Source: DATLYT01 sp035574455
GTDB lineage: Bacteria; Bacteroidota; Ignavibacteria; UBA10030
Length of the DNA: 16,870 nt
Assembly: GCA_035574455.1 (NCBI GenBank)
Contig: DATLYT010000074.1
Coordinates: 1 to 16,870 of the forward strand
Direction of reading: 5' to 3'
In this document: one piece after another, positions 1 through 7,323 of the stretch
How the letters are laid out: each line of letters begins with the position of its first letter
Numbering within the stretch: position 1 is the stretch's first letter
Position numbers and translations under genes: made by a program
The notes under the pieces: model-generated
Told to the model about the DNA's origin: nothing
Database searches by the model: none
The model's input: the letters and a program-made list of their open reading frames with translations, nothing else

Positions 1-212
1 TCCACAACCGTTCCAATTTTCGAAATGAACTCTGCTCTCGAACGAGCACGACAAACCGCTCGGTAATTTGCCGCTATAGAAGTCCCCGAACGAAGAACCT
101 GTTTTCCCATTATTCTCGCTTCTTCGACTCGTGGAAGAGAACGGAACAATCTGACAATCCGAATAGCAAACTGTTTAGTCCGTTGCTTTAATTCTTCAGA
201 TTGGAATGCCAT
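1..212 (-). CDS. Four-helix-bundle protein (S23 / 23S rRNA intervening-sequence family), 3' end cut by window edge
   Basis: Reading leftward from an ATG at 212, about 70 codons stay open to the window edge. The product begins MAFQSEELKQRTKQ and contains KQVLRSGTSIAANYRAVCRA, the hallmark of the four-helix-bundle family (S23/IVP type) first known from intervening sequences in 23S rRNA genes and later found as orphan genes in many Bacteroidota. Complete members are about 115-130 residues, so roughly the N-terminal 60% is visible. An AGAAGGAG ribosome-binding site at 219-226 supports this start. The biochemical role of the family is unknown; the folds form oligomeric helical bundles. It lies 40 bp downstream of the amidohydrolase on the same strand, and the gap is filled by an 8-bp tandem repeat that looks like one edge of an inserted unit. 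Family assignment is confident; mobility is inference. Confidence 0.9.
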   Translation of the reverse strand, partial: MAFQSEELKQRTKQFAIRIVRLFRSLPRVEEARIMGKQVLRSGTSIAANYRAVCRARSRAEFISKIGTVV

Positions 213-232
213 AACTCGCTCCTTCTAGCAAA

Positions 233-264
233 TGAACTGATGGCTCAATGAATCAATGAAGCGA
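233..264 (+). repeat. 8-bp-period tandem array, consensus TGAATCAA (four units)
   Basis: Four contiguous 8-mers are seen: TGAACTGA, TGGCTCAA, TGAATCAA and TGAAGCGA. The array fills the gap between the four-helix-bundle gene and the amidohydrolase. It runs into the last codons and the TGA stop (253-255) of the amidohydrolase. A related array in the opposite orientation lies at 9696-9751, and over one 27-bp stretch the two match at 22 positions. The periodicity is visible directly; the idea that it is the border of a mobile unit is inference. Confidence 0.65.
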
Positions 265-1518
265 TCTGTACACTTTCCCCTCTTTCATCACAAACACCAC
301 GCGGGTCAAGGCGCGGATGTCCTCTACAGGATTGCCTTCTACCGCAATCACATCGGCGAATTTTCCCGGCTCAAGAGTGCCGATCTGGTGTTCCATGCGC
401 AGGAGCTCGGAGGCCGTGATGGTTGCCGACCGGATCGCGTCGATCGGCTTCATGCCGTATTCCACCATTCTGACAAACTCCCGAGCAGACGTTCCATGAT
501 CGTACGCGCCCACGTCCGTGCCAAACGCAATCTTCACCCCCATCTTCATCGCTTTTTGAAAGGTCTCCTTGTGGCGTTGCACAATTCTCTTCCGCACGTC
601 GGTCATGCGTTGAGGGTCGTCGGTCACATAGACACTCAACGTTGGGCACCAGAACGTTCCTCGTTCCACCATCAGCTTGAGGATCTCGTCATCGAGAAGC
701 ATGCCGTGCTCGATGGATCGCACGCCGCCGAGGATAGAATTTTTCGCGCCTTCACCGCCATACGCGTGCGCGGCAACATCTTTCCCCCAGCGTTTGGCTT
801 CATTCACCACCGCCTGCACATCTTTCACGCTCACCTGGCTGAGCGATTCGAGCGTGACCGGATTGACATGCCGCAAGGTACCGGTCGCATACAGCTTGAT
901 CCAATCGGCACCGTATTTGACTTCGCGGCGCACTTCAGCAATCATCGCCTCGCGGGTGTCGGTGATGGCGGCTGGGTCAGGAAGTTGAATGTCTGGGTTC
1001 AAACCGTGGAGATTCATGTGGCCGCCGGTGATGGTCAAAGCATAGGTCGAGACAAAGAGTCGTGGGCCGGGAATGATGCCTTGATTGATTCCATCACGCA
1101 CCGCCACATCCGCAAAGCCGGCGCCTTCGCTATCGACATCGCGCATCGTGGTAAAGCCGGCTTCGAGATTCTTCTTCGCCGCGGCGACACCCTGCACGGT
1201 GCGGAAGGCCTGCGATTTGGTGATGACCGGGGGAACTTCGCCTTCATCCTCCGGCTGCAAGAGCACGTGCGTGTGGCAGTCGATGAGTCCGGGAAGCACG
1301 GTGTAGCGAGAGAGGTCGATCACCGTTGCGTCGCGAGGAATGGCGACATTGGTACCGACGGATTTGACCTTGCCATTCTCGACGAGAATGATCTGGTTCG
1401 AGAGCACGTTGCCGGATTTAGGGTCGACCATCTTCCCGGCTTTGATCGCGGTTGTTTGAGCGACAGCGATATTTGTCATCAACCATGCGGTGAAGAGAAG
1501 AGAGAGAATCTGCTTCAT
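253..1518 (-). CDS. Exported metal-dependent amidohydrolase (M38 / imidazolonepropionase-prolidase-like)
   Basis: This 421-residue protein is a complete member of the amidohydrolase superfamily (TIM barrel flanked by a small beta-sandwich built from both termini). It has a signal peptide, with a hydrophobic stretch ending AVA-Q near residue 20, and so probably acts in the periplasm. All binuclear-site landmarks are present: HTH in GLIDCHTH (H82, H84), the likely carboxylated lysine K208 in DWIKLYATG, H251 in VAAHAYGG, H271 in SIEHGM, and catalytic D335 in AFGTDVG. The C-terminal GTLEPGKFADVIAV strand is typical. The overall pattern resembles the prolidase-like exported enzymes that cleave dipeptides, but substrate cannot be read from sequence. 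The ATG at 1518 has a GGAGA site upstream and a sigma-70-like promoter about 45 bp upstream. The stop codon lies inside the 8-bp repeat array. Confidence 0.92.
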   Translation of the reverse strand: MKQILSLLFTAWLMTNIAVAQTTAIKAGKMVDPKSGNVLSNQIILVENGKVKSVGTNVAIPRDATVIDLSRYTVLPGLIDCHTHVLLQPEDEGEVPPVITKSQAFRTVQGVAAAKKNLEAGFTTMRDVDSEGAGFADVAVRDGINQGIIPGPRLFVSTYALTITGGHMNLHGLNPDIQLPDPAAITDTREAMIAEVRREVKYGADWIKLYATGTLRHVNPVTLESLSQVSVKDVQAVVNEAKRWGKDVAAHAYGGEGAKNSILGGVRSIEHGMLLDDEILKLMVERGTFWCPTLSVYVTDDPQRMTDVRKRIVQRHKETFQKAMKMGVKIAFGTDVGAYDHGTSAREFVRMVEYGMKPIDAIRSATITASELLRMEHQIGTLEPGKFADVIAVEGNPVEDIRALTRVVFVMKEGKVYRSLH

Positions 1519-1560
1519 GGCGAGTTCTCCGGAGAGTAAGGGGAAGTACTATTGAGACTA

Positions 1561-1589
1561 ATAATACAAGGCGCTTCTCCTCAATGCAA
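1561..1589 (-). promoter_or_regulatory. Sigma-70-like promoter for the amidohydrolase
   Basis: On the minus strand, TTGCAT (1584-1589) is followed after exactly 17 bp by TATTAT (1561-1566). A start site near 1554 would give a leader of about 36 nt before the ATG at 1518. It lies downstream of the terminator of the preceding gene, so the amidohydrolase is probably its own unit. Identified by eye only. The rest of the 295-bp gap (1519-1813) shows no further clear feature. Confidence 0.55.
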
Positions 1590-1750
1590 GAGGCGTAGAC
1601 GAAAAGTCTCCTTTCATGCTCCTTTCCCCCGAATTTGATTCAATGTTCGCGCATTCTGCCTTCCGCCAAGAAGATGGCAGACGGGCCGGCGGATTGGTAA
1701 TAGGGGTTCTCATCCACGTCTCAAGGGGGCTTTTGTGTAGCGTTTGCATA

Positions 1751-1783
1751 AACAAAAAGGGCGAGTTATTAAACCCGCCCCTG
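1751..1783 (-). terminator. Intrinsic terminator of the beta-helix T9SS gene
   Basis: The minus strand carries GGGCG (1776-1780) pairing with CGCCC (1759-1763), with GTT/AAC continuing the stem after one mismatch and a four-base loop. The stem is followed directly by TTTTTGTTT (1750-1758). It starts about 33 nt past the stop of the 1107-residue protein, the expected place for a Rho-independent terminator. Confidence 0.75.
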
Positions 1784-1813
1784 AATAACAATAAGGATGA
1801 TATGTGCTTCCTC

Positions 1814-4800
1814 TCACCGCGCCAGCACCATTTTCTGGATCGCAGCCTTTCCAGCGGACTCCAGCCTGTAAAAATAAACCCCACTTGGCAGGGTACGAGC
1901 ATCAAACTGAACTTGATGAGTACCTGCTGGTCGCTCTTCGTTGAGAAGCGTTGCAACTTCACGGCCAAGAAGATCGATCACCTTCAACGAGGCCATCCCA
2001 GCTTCCGGCAGCGTGAACCGAATGACTGTCGAGGGATTGAAAGGGTTGGGGTAATTCGAAATCGAAAATTCCGACTGCCCCGTTTCACCAGAAGCAATCT
2101 TTGCCGAACCTTCGCTGACGGTTGCGCCCAAAGCAACCAACAAGCCTTTGTCGACAGTAGATGAGTGGCGCTCGACAAGCTCAGTAAGATACTGCCGTGA
2201 CACTGAGCGTTGACTCTCAGAAAATCCGCCGAGTGATGCAAGCGTAATCAAGGCTCGCTGTTCGGTCTCAGAGTTCCTGTATCTCTGCGCCAGCCCAAGT
2301 GCAATTCCCTTTGCTTCTTCAAACCTCCCCATCGAGGCATACATCTGCATGAGCAATTCGGATGCAACAAGCCCTAACGTGCCTGCAACGGATTGATGCC
2401 GTGTGATATCTGCAAGTACGGATGGATCTTTTGAGTCGCGATAGACCTCGAAGAGGCCAACCAACGCCCGCTGCTGCTCTGCTGTCTTCAACGTGCTTGT
2501 GAGAACTGCTCTGTAGAGCGCAACGGCTTGAGCATAATTTCCTTGCAGGCGTGCGATAAATGCCTGACGAAGCATCGTCGGAACATCATCGGTTCCGCTC
2601 GTTCCCGTTTCAGCTACGCGAGGCAGAGGTCCATAAATGCAGTCGTTATCGTCAAACGGCCGCCAGTAGGAATACTCGATGATAGAGTTGTTGATGGCCA
2701 CGATCTTTGAGGCATCCGGCGGATCGGCACCCCACCAAGCTCCCTGTGCGTACACATTACACGTTTGGTTCGCGTACGCATTATACAACTCGTTGGCAAG
2801 AAATTTATTACACGCGCCATAGTACTGATTGCTCTGGAACACGCCAAAGATGGGATTGCTGTTGTAGTAAACATTGAGTCCATAGCGATTCCCTGTTACC
2901 AGATTCCTTCCCTGGCTTCCATTATTGGAGCTCGGGGAAGAGTAGGTATCGCAATAAATACCGTAATTGCTGTAACGAACAATGTTTTCGACAACTTTAC
3001 CTGCCGAAGAGTAGAAATTTATGCCATTATACGTCTTAACACCGCCCACGATTCCGTTTGACTCCACAGTGTTGCCTGTAATAATCGGATTACCAGTTCC
3101 ATTGCTCACAATGATAATTCCGTGGTAAAAATTGTTCCGTATTGTGTTATTGGATATCGCAGGACTTGAGTTTCCCTGAACAACAATGCCGTTTCCTCCA
3201 CCGCAGTTCTGGATAGTACTGTTGGAGATTGAACCACCCGAACCACTAGCAAACCGCACACCGTTCCACGAGTTAGCTTGACCGTTAATGGTGACGTAAG
3301 AAATCATAGGCGAAGAGCCATAAAAACGCATTGCGGCCGCGTCGCTGCTATTATTATCGAAGAAGCTCGAATTATTGATCGTGCAATTGCTAATAGTGAG
3401 AGTACTGGTATTTGAAGCAACAATCGGTTGTGTTGCGTAGTTGATGTCGCAATATTGCAGCGATGTATTGTTGGCACCGTTGAGCACAATGCCCTGCCAG
3501 TTGTTAGCGCCAGACTTTGTGAACGTGATGCGTTGCGTGGAAGTGCCGTTAGCCAGAATGCGACCGTAGCTTGTCAAAGGAATATTGGCTGCAAATTGCA
3601 CCGTGGATCCCGCGTTAATAGTCAGTGTTGCACCCGCGTAGACAACAACATCGTTCTCGATGCTTTTCGTGCCGCTCCAAATTGCTGGTTTGATCTGATA
3701 AAGTTTTCCTTGACCCGGATTGAGGGTGTCAGAGAAGGTACCAGAATTGAGGACGATCCAAGATTTCTTCGAGACAACTTCCTGGATTTCCCAATTCCCG
3801 GTAGGAAGATTGAAGGAAACCGTGGGGACCTGAGGTGGAGCAATCCCACCACTTTCGTCATTACAAACACGGTTCACGAGCATAAAATATCGAGTCGAAT
3901 CCGCTCCCTCATCCATCCTCTTGAATGTACCAACCTCAATGCGGTTGGCCCCGCTGTAATTGTGCCCGACACTTGAAATGCCAGCGGCGTTGTTTGCAGG
4001 AACGGCAAATCCCGCGAAGGCTTGATAATGTCTAAGTTTCCGCATGGTTGAACCAATATGCCTTAACTCTTGATAAAGATTAGCCACATTCTGAAAGCCG
4101 GGAATACCATCGGGATCGGATGTAGCAGTGTATGGGTTTCTGTTCTGATCAACCAATCCAATTGAAGCGGTCAGATCACACTGAGCAGGAGTGCCTGCAG
4201 TGTGTAAACCTTCGGCTTCTGTTATAGACTGTGTCCCACTCCCTCCCAGCGGTTTCGTTCCGTAGACGTACCCGGTTATACCTCTTGAACCCCGTGAAAG
4301 TGCCAAGTACGCTTGTACTCGCAGTTCGTAAAAGTTAGGACGTCGACGGTTGTTGCAACCCGTGCCAGTCCAGTATTCGCGCTGAGCCTGAATTATCGCT
4401 TGCCACTCTGTGTGTCTACCTCTGATTCTGTTGCTCGTATTATCATACTGGATAAGGAGGTCGTTTAAGGCAGTTTGCTGGGCTGAATAATTCTGGCCAA
4501 CATTTTCATTGAAGACGTAGTGATCCATCTGGAGGATATCTAATGAAGGAGTTGCATTGATAAACTCTTGAGGAGGAGCTCCTCCCGAAACCATGTAAGA
4601 TTTTCGTGCAGGGTTCAATTCCCGTATTTTCCTTGCCAGAAACTGAACTCGCGGCCAAAAGTCTGGGTTAGATACAGGCCTTTCTTGATCGAAAGTATAA
4701 TTGTACCATCCCTGCCTATTGCCCCAAACGTTCCTTAAACTATCAATGAGTCTAACCGCTCTCATTGTGTCACTCATACCAACAAAATTAACCCAGTGAT

Positions 4801-5137
4801 ACAACGAGTTTTCATTCATAATTCCATCGGGGTACCAGTAATTGAAGTTTGCGATGTCCATTTTGTAGCCGTTCTGATCCGCAAAGTCCATCACAGTTCC
4901 TTCAACTGACATAGGAATCCAGAATACAAGGTAATTACCTCTTACGTCTCTCCAATTTTGTTGCTCCAAACTCCAATTCGGTGTACCAGAAAACGGCGGT
5001 TTGTCATGGTCTATCCAAATTCCCCACACTCCAAGCGGGAAATAGCTGCTCGTGTCGGCCTGCTGGCAGAATGCTGTATTCCCGCCTACAGTGCAGAGAC
5101 CAAGTAGAACCAATATGTTGCGGATGATTGTTTTCAT
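1814..5137 (-). CDS. Large secreted T9SS cargo: TIM-barrel-like domain, parallel beta-helix, helical repeats, type A sorting domain
   Basis: The product is 1107 residues. The start is ATG 5137, not the in-frame ATG 5152, because the intervening bases are the GGAGGA ribosome-binding site. A signal peptide (about 1-24) precedes residues 30-375, which look like a TIM-barrel glycoside-hydrolase-type domain (WGIWID near the start, LDILQMDHYVFNEN, TEWQAIIQAQ, LALSRGSRGITGYVYG). Next comes a probable beta-sandwich, then residues about 485-820 with repeated N/S-rich turns such as SSPAISNNTIRNN and GNPIITGNTVESNG, typical of right-handed parallel beta-helix (PbH1/NosD-like) proteins. Residues about 850-1000 are helical and TPR-like. 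The last 90 residues are a T9SS type A domain (NYPNPFNPST, LLGREVATLLN, LPSGVYFYRL), implying export and cell-surface release or anchoring. A polysaccharide-directed role is plausible, but no catalytic pair is assigned. Confidence 0.85.
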   Translation of the reverse strand: MKTIIRNILVLLGLCTVGGNTAFCQQADTSSYFPLGVWGIWIDHDKPPFSGTPNWSLEQQNWRDVRGNYLVFWIPMSVEGTVMDFADQNGYKMDIANFNYWYPDGIMNENSLYHWVNFVGMSDTMRAVRLIDSLRNVWGNRQGWYNYTFDQERPVSNPDFWPRVQFLARKIRELNPARKSYMVSGGAPPQEFINATPSLDILQMDHYVFNENVGQNYSAQQTALNDLLIQYDNTSNRIRGRHTEWQAIIQAQREYWTGTGCNNRRRPNFYELRVQAYLALSRGSRGITGYVYGTKPLGGSGTQSITEAEGLHTAGTPAQCDLTASIGLVDQNRNPYTATSDPDGIPGFQNVANLYQELRHIGSTMRKLRHYQAFAGFAVPANNAAGISSVGHNYSGANRIEVGTFKRMDEGADSTRYFMLVNRVCNDESGGIAPPQVPTVSFNLPTGNWEIQEVVSKKSWIVLNSGTFSDTLNPGQGKLYQIKPAIWSGTKSIENDVVVYAGATLTINAGSTVQFAANIPLTSYGRILANGTSTQRITFTKSGANNWQGIVLNGANNTSLQYCDINYATQPIVASNTSTLTISNCTINNSSFFDNNSSDAAAMRFYGSSPMISYVTINGQANSWNGVRFASGSGGSISNSTIQNCGGGNGIVVQGNSSPAISNNTIRNNFYHGIIIVSNGTGNPIITGNTVESNGIVGGVKTYNGINFYSSAGKVVENIVRYSNYGIYCDTYSSPSSNNGSQGRNLVTGNRYGLNVYYNSNPIFGVFQSNQYYGACNKFLANELYNAYANQTCNVYAQGAWWGADPPDASKIVAINNSIIEYSYWRPFDDNDCIYGPLPRVAETGTSGTDDVPTMLRQAFIARLQGNYAQAVALYRAVLTSTLKTAEQQRALVGLFEVYRDSKDPSVLADITRHQSVAGTLGLVASELLMQMYASMGRFEEAKGIALGLAQRYRNSETEQRALITLASLGGFSESQRSVSRQYLTELVERHSSTVDKGLLVALGATVSEGSAKIASGETGQSEFSISNYPNPFNPSTVIRFTLPEAGMASLKVIDLLGREVATLLNEERPAGTHQVQFDARTLPSGVYFYRLESAGKAAIQKMVLAR

Positions 5138-5144
5138 GGTTGGT

Positions 5145-5150
5145 TCCTCC
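5145..5150 (-). promoter_or_regulatory. Ribosome-binding site deciding the start at 5137
   Basis: GGAGGA on the minus strand ends 7 nt before the ATG at 5137. A possible upstream ATG at 5152 would place this site inside the coding region, so it is rejected as the start. Confidence 0.8.
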
Positions 5151-5197
5151 ATACAATTTTAAAGTTGAGAAAAGTGTTGTTTTACAGTATCTTGAAA

Positions 5198-5307
5198 ACA
5201 GAAAGCCCTCGGCGTACGCGTTCGACGTACTGAAAATTATTTCTCCCGCTAGAGAGTATTTTTCACTCCGCCTTCACAGGCGGGACCGAGGGCTTCGATT
5301 TTTCTGT
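5198..5307. other. Branched inverted repeat between the two T9SS genes (structured RNA, terminator or MITE-like)
   Basis: An outer 10-bp perfect stem, AAGCCCTCGG (5203-5212) with CCGAGGGCTT (5286-5295), is extended by ACAGA (5198-5202) and TCTGT (5303-5307) after a one-sided bulge. It encloses two smaller hairpins: GTACG/CGTAC (5214-5218 and 5226-5230) and CCGCCT/AGGCGG (5268-5273 and 5278-5283). Read on the minus strand, the latter has a GTGA (GNRA-type) tetraloop. The structure sits 39 bp after the stop of the propeller gene and 60 bp before the ATG-proximal ribosome site of the next gene. It may end the upstream transcript, act as a leader for the downstream gene, or be a small dispersed element. 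I do not recognise it as a known riboswitch. Confidence 0.5.
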
Positions 5308-5345
5308 ATTCATCTCATAAAGATCCACCGCCTTCACTTGCCATG

Positions 5346-7091
5346 TCATCGAAGCAAGATAATTTTTTTTGTTGCCTGTACGTTGTTATTGAAAAAAAGA
5401 CGGTAATAATACGGCCCTGATGAAACCTTTTCTCTTCGTGAGTTTTTTCCATTCCAAATAGTCCTGTAAAACCCTGCTTCTTGTCGCTCGTTCACTAGCG
5501 TAATCACTTCTTTCCCTAACGTGTCGTAGACAATGAGTTGTACGGTGCCTCTTGATGGAATCTTGTATTCAATTATTGTTTCTGGGTTGAACGGATTGGG
5601 GTAGTTTTGTTCCAACCGTGGTGAATCAGGCAATACATCTGCTTTATCATTTATGCTTGTGACGGTTCCCAGTGTATCAACTCGTACAGCAAAAATGTTT
5701 GAGTGGCCGTTTCGGAAATCGTCCCACACAACAATCGCCCTACCGCGCCCATCGGGCACAGCACGAGACCAATCCTGAATTGCCGGTGTATTGCAGATCG
5801 GTTTGCCGGAAGGTCCCCATTGAGGATTTCCTGAACCATCGACGTATTGCCCATAGATGTCGACTATACCGGAAGAAGTATTTTGAGACCAGAAATTCCA
5901 AATCCCTCCGTTCAGGCCTAATGCCTGGGTAGAATTAAAGAATCCTGTCGTTGTATCGGTATATTGAGCGCCTTCTCCCTCCCAGCGTTTTACGCCTGCA
6001 GAATTTACGTGTTGAATCCATTTGCTGTGTCCAATAAAAGCACCGCCCTGGTTATCAGCTGTATGGCGCCGAGCTCCTCCACTAACGATTCCACCTACCA
6101 CAATCCCTGATGTACCCCACAATTTTTTGCCCTCTGAAGTTATTCTTTGAGCATACTTCAAATTTGCGGAGAGGTTTGTCCAGCTTATTATTGCCCCCCC
6201 AGTTAGATCGCTACTTATGCCTACATCAATGTTATATAGACCTTGACTGATCTCAATGCCATTTACCAGCCATAGAGGCTTTCCAAAACTGTCGATACGC
6301 TGAGCGTATATCTTCTCTTGATTAAACTCACCCTCGCTCCACGCGATTATCGCCCCCCCAAGACCATCGCTAATAACAGCTATATCATTTGGCCACACTC
6401 TGCCAGGTCGGTTACTTACTTGAACGCCGCTATCTGGCCAAATGCGTTGCCCTAGACTGTTCAACCGTTGGATAAAAACACCATCAACAATTCCAGTCAC
6501 TGGATCGAAACCAAAAATTGAATTCCACGCGACGAAAAGTCCACCTTTACCATCTTCTGCAAGGCTTATGAAAAGACCCGGAGTTTCTGCAACTTTGACA
6601 CCACCAATTTGCCACAATGATTGACTATTCTTTTCTATTCTTTGAGCGTAAATATGAGTATTAGTTTGTGATCGATTATCCTCCCAAGCAATAAAGGCAC
6701 TACCTCTGGCATCACTAATGATCCGCGGAAATTGTTGCGTGGAAGAATCATCGACTATTGGAATACCATTCTTCTGCCAAAGCATTCTTCCATCATGGCC
6801 AATTCTCTGGGCATAAATATCATAATTGCCGTTGCGTGCGTCTTTCCAGCAAACGTAAGCTCCGCCGTCACCATCAGGAGCAATTTGCGGAAGCATATAG
6901 TACCCGGTATTTGCACTTGTATCACACACTGGGACGCCATTGGCTTGCCATTGGGCCTGGAGAAGAGTCGTTGCGCAGAAAGTGATCAACAGAACGCGGA
7001 CTTGAGAGTGTACACCCAGAATTCTCAATTGAAGTTGGTGGATATTGGAAGCACTGTTTCGGTGTGGGTCTACAAGCATGCCATCCCTCAT
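5346..7091 (-). CDS. Secreted T9SS cargo protein with beta-propeller-like repeats
   Basis: This 581-residue protein consists of repeated blocks of about 50-60 residues with the pattern YAQRIxxxGxxLW...NGIxI followed by DGxGGAxIxWxD. Examples are YAQRIGHDGRMLWQKNG, YAQRIDSFGKPLWLVNG and GRGRAIVVWDDFRNG. This indicates a beta-propeller with roughly seven or eight blades. The last 85 residues form a T9SS type A sorting domain (NYPNPFNPET, DTLGKEVITLVN, SSGPYYYRLFF). The hydrophobic signal segment (VRVLLITFCATTLLQAQ) begins only at about residue 31, so the N-terminus is long. ATG 7091 has a GAGGA site; ATG 7079 (residue 5) is an equally possible start. No enzymatic motif is seen, so a binding or structural surface role is the best guess. 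The same-strand neighbour downstream is also T9SS cargo. Confidence 0.83.
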   Translation of the reverse strand: MRDGMLVDPHRNSASNIHQLQLRILGVHSQVRVLLITFCATTLLQAQWQANGVPVCDTSANTGYYMLPQIAPDGDGGAYVCWKDARNGNYDIYAQRIGHDGRMLWQKNGIPIVDDSSTQQFPRIISDARGSAFIAWEDNRSQTNTHIYAQRIEKNSQSLWQIGGVKVAETPGLFISLAEDGKGGLFVAWNSIFGFDPVTGIVDGVFIQRLNSLGQRIWPDSGVQVSNRPGRVWPNDIAVISDGLGGAIIAWSEGEFNQEKIYAQRIDSFGKPLWLVNGIEISQGLYNIDVGISSDLTGGAIISWTNLSANLKYAQRITSEGKKLWGTSGIVVGGIVSGGARRHTADNQGGAFIGHSKWIQHVNSAGVKRWEGEGAQYTDTTTGFFNSTQALGLNGGIWNFWSQNTSSGIVDIYGQYVDGSGNPQWGPSGKPICNTPAIQDWSRAVPDGRGRAIVVWDDFRNGHSNIFAVRVDTLGTVTSINDKADVLPDSPRLEQNYPNPFNPETIIEYKIPSRGTVQLIVYDTLGKEVITLVNERQEAGFYRTIWNGKNSRREKVSSGPYYYRLFFNNNVQATKKIILLR

Positions 7092-7116
7092 GGTGGTCGT
7101 CCTCGCAGTTTGTTCT

Positions 7117-7154
7117 GCCCTGTAATCTCTACGTGGAGTCTTCAGATACAGGGC
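7117..7154 (-). promoter_or_regulatory. Leader hairpin at the predicted 5' end of the propeller-gene mRNA
   Basis: Perfect 8-bp arms GCCCTGTA (7147-7154 on the minus strand) and TACAGGGC (7117-7124) extend by TCT/AGA after one bulged T. This gives about 11 bp around a loop of about 15 nt. The predicted transcription start is near 7153, so the hairpin would be the first thing transcribed. A 5'-stabilising stem or a dyad operator overlapping the start site are both possible. Confidence 0.5.
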
Positions 7155-7159
7155 AATCG

Positions 7160-7188
7160 TACTTAAGAAAAAAAACGGCGAATGTCAA
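7160..7188 (-). promoter_or_regulatory. Candidate promoter with consensus -35 box for the propeller protein
   Basis: A perfect TTGACA (7183-7188, minus strand) is followed after 17 bp, including a run of eight T, by TAAGTA (7160-7165). The -10 box is a poor match (2/6); shifting one base gives TTAAGT. The -35 box and the position 69 bp ahead of the ATG make it a reasonable candidate. The remainder of 7189-7323 shows no clear feature and no hairpin terminator for the response regulator. Confidence 0.45.
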
Positions 7189-7323
7189 GAGAACGGCAGG
7201 AAATTAATGCTTTCTGTGACCTCGAGCATTCATCGAAGGCAATAGGCGCTCTTTGTGAGGGAGAGTGGTTCTCGTCTGGTCATACCTCTTCGGCGAGAGT
7301 ACACAGAAACGTGATCTGCGTTA

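Noticed and set aside
256..1539. Long plus-strand open frame (427 codons) opposite the amidohydrolase
   Set aside because: It is antisense to a gene with all catalytic motifs; its translation is rich in H and R with no family-like features, as expected for a shadow frame.
1558..1968. Minus-strand open frame of 136 codons upstream of the amidohydrolase
   Set aside because: It overlaps the conserved sorting domain of the T9SS gene in another frame and runs across the terminator and the promoter.
5138..5152. Start of the beta-helix protein at ATG 5152
   Set aside because: The bases between the two ATGs are the GGAGGA ribosome-binding site for the ATG at 5137, after which the signal peptide begins.
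7168..7175. Run of eight T on the minus strand as a terminator of the response regulator
   Set aside because: No GC-rich hairpin precedes it; it sits in the spacer of a promoter-like pair.
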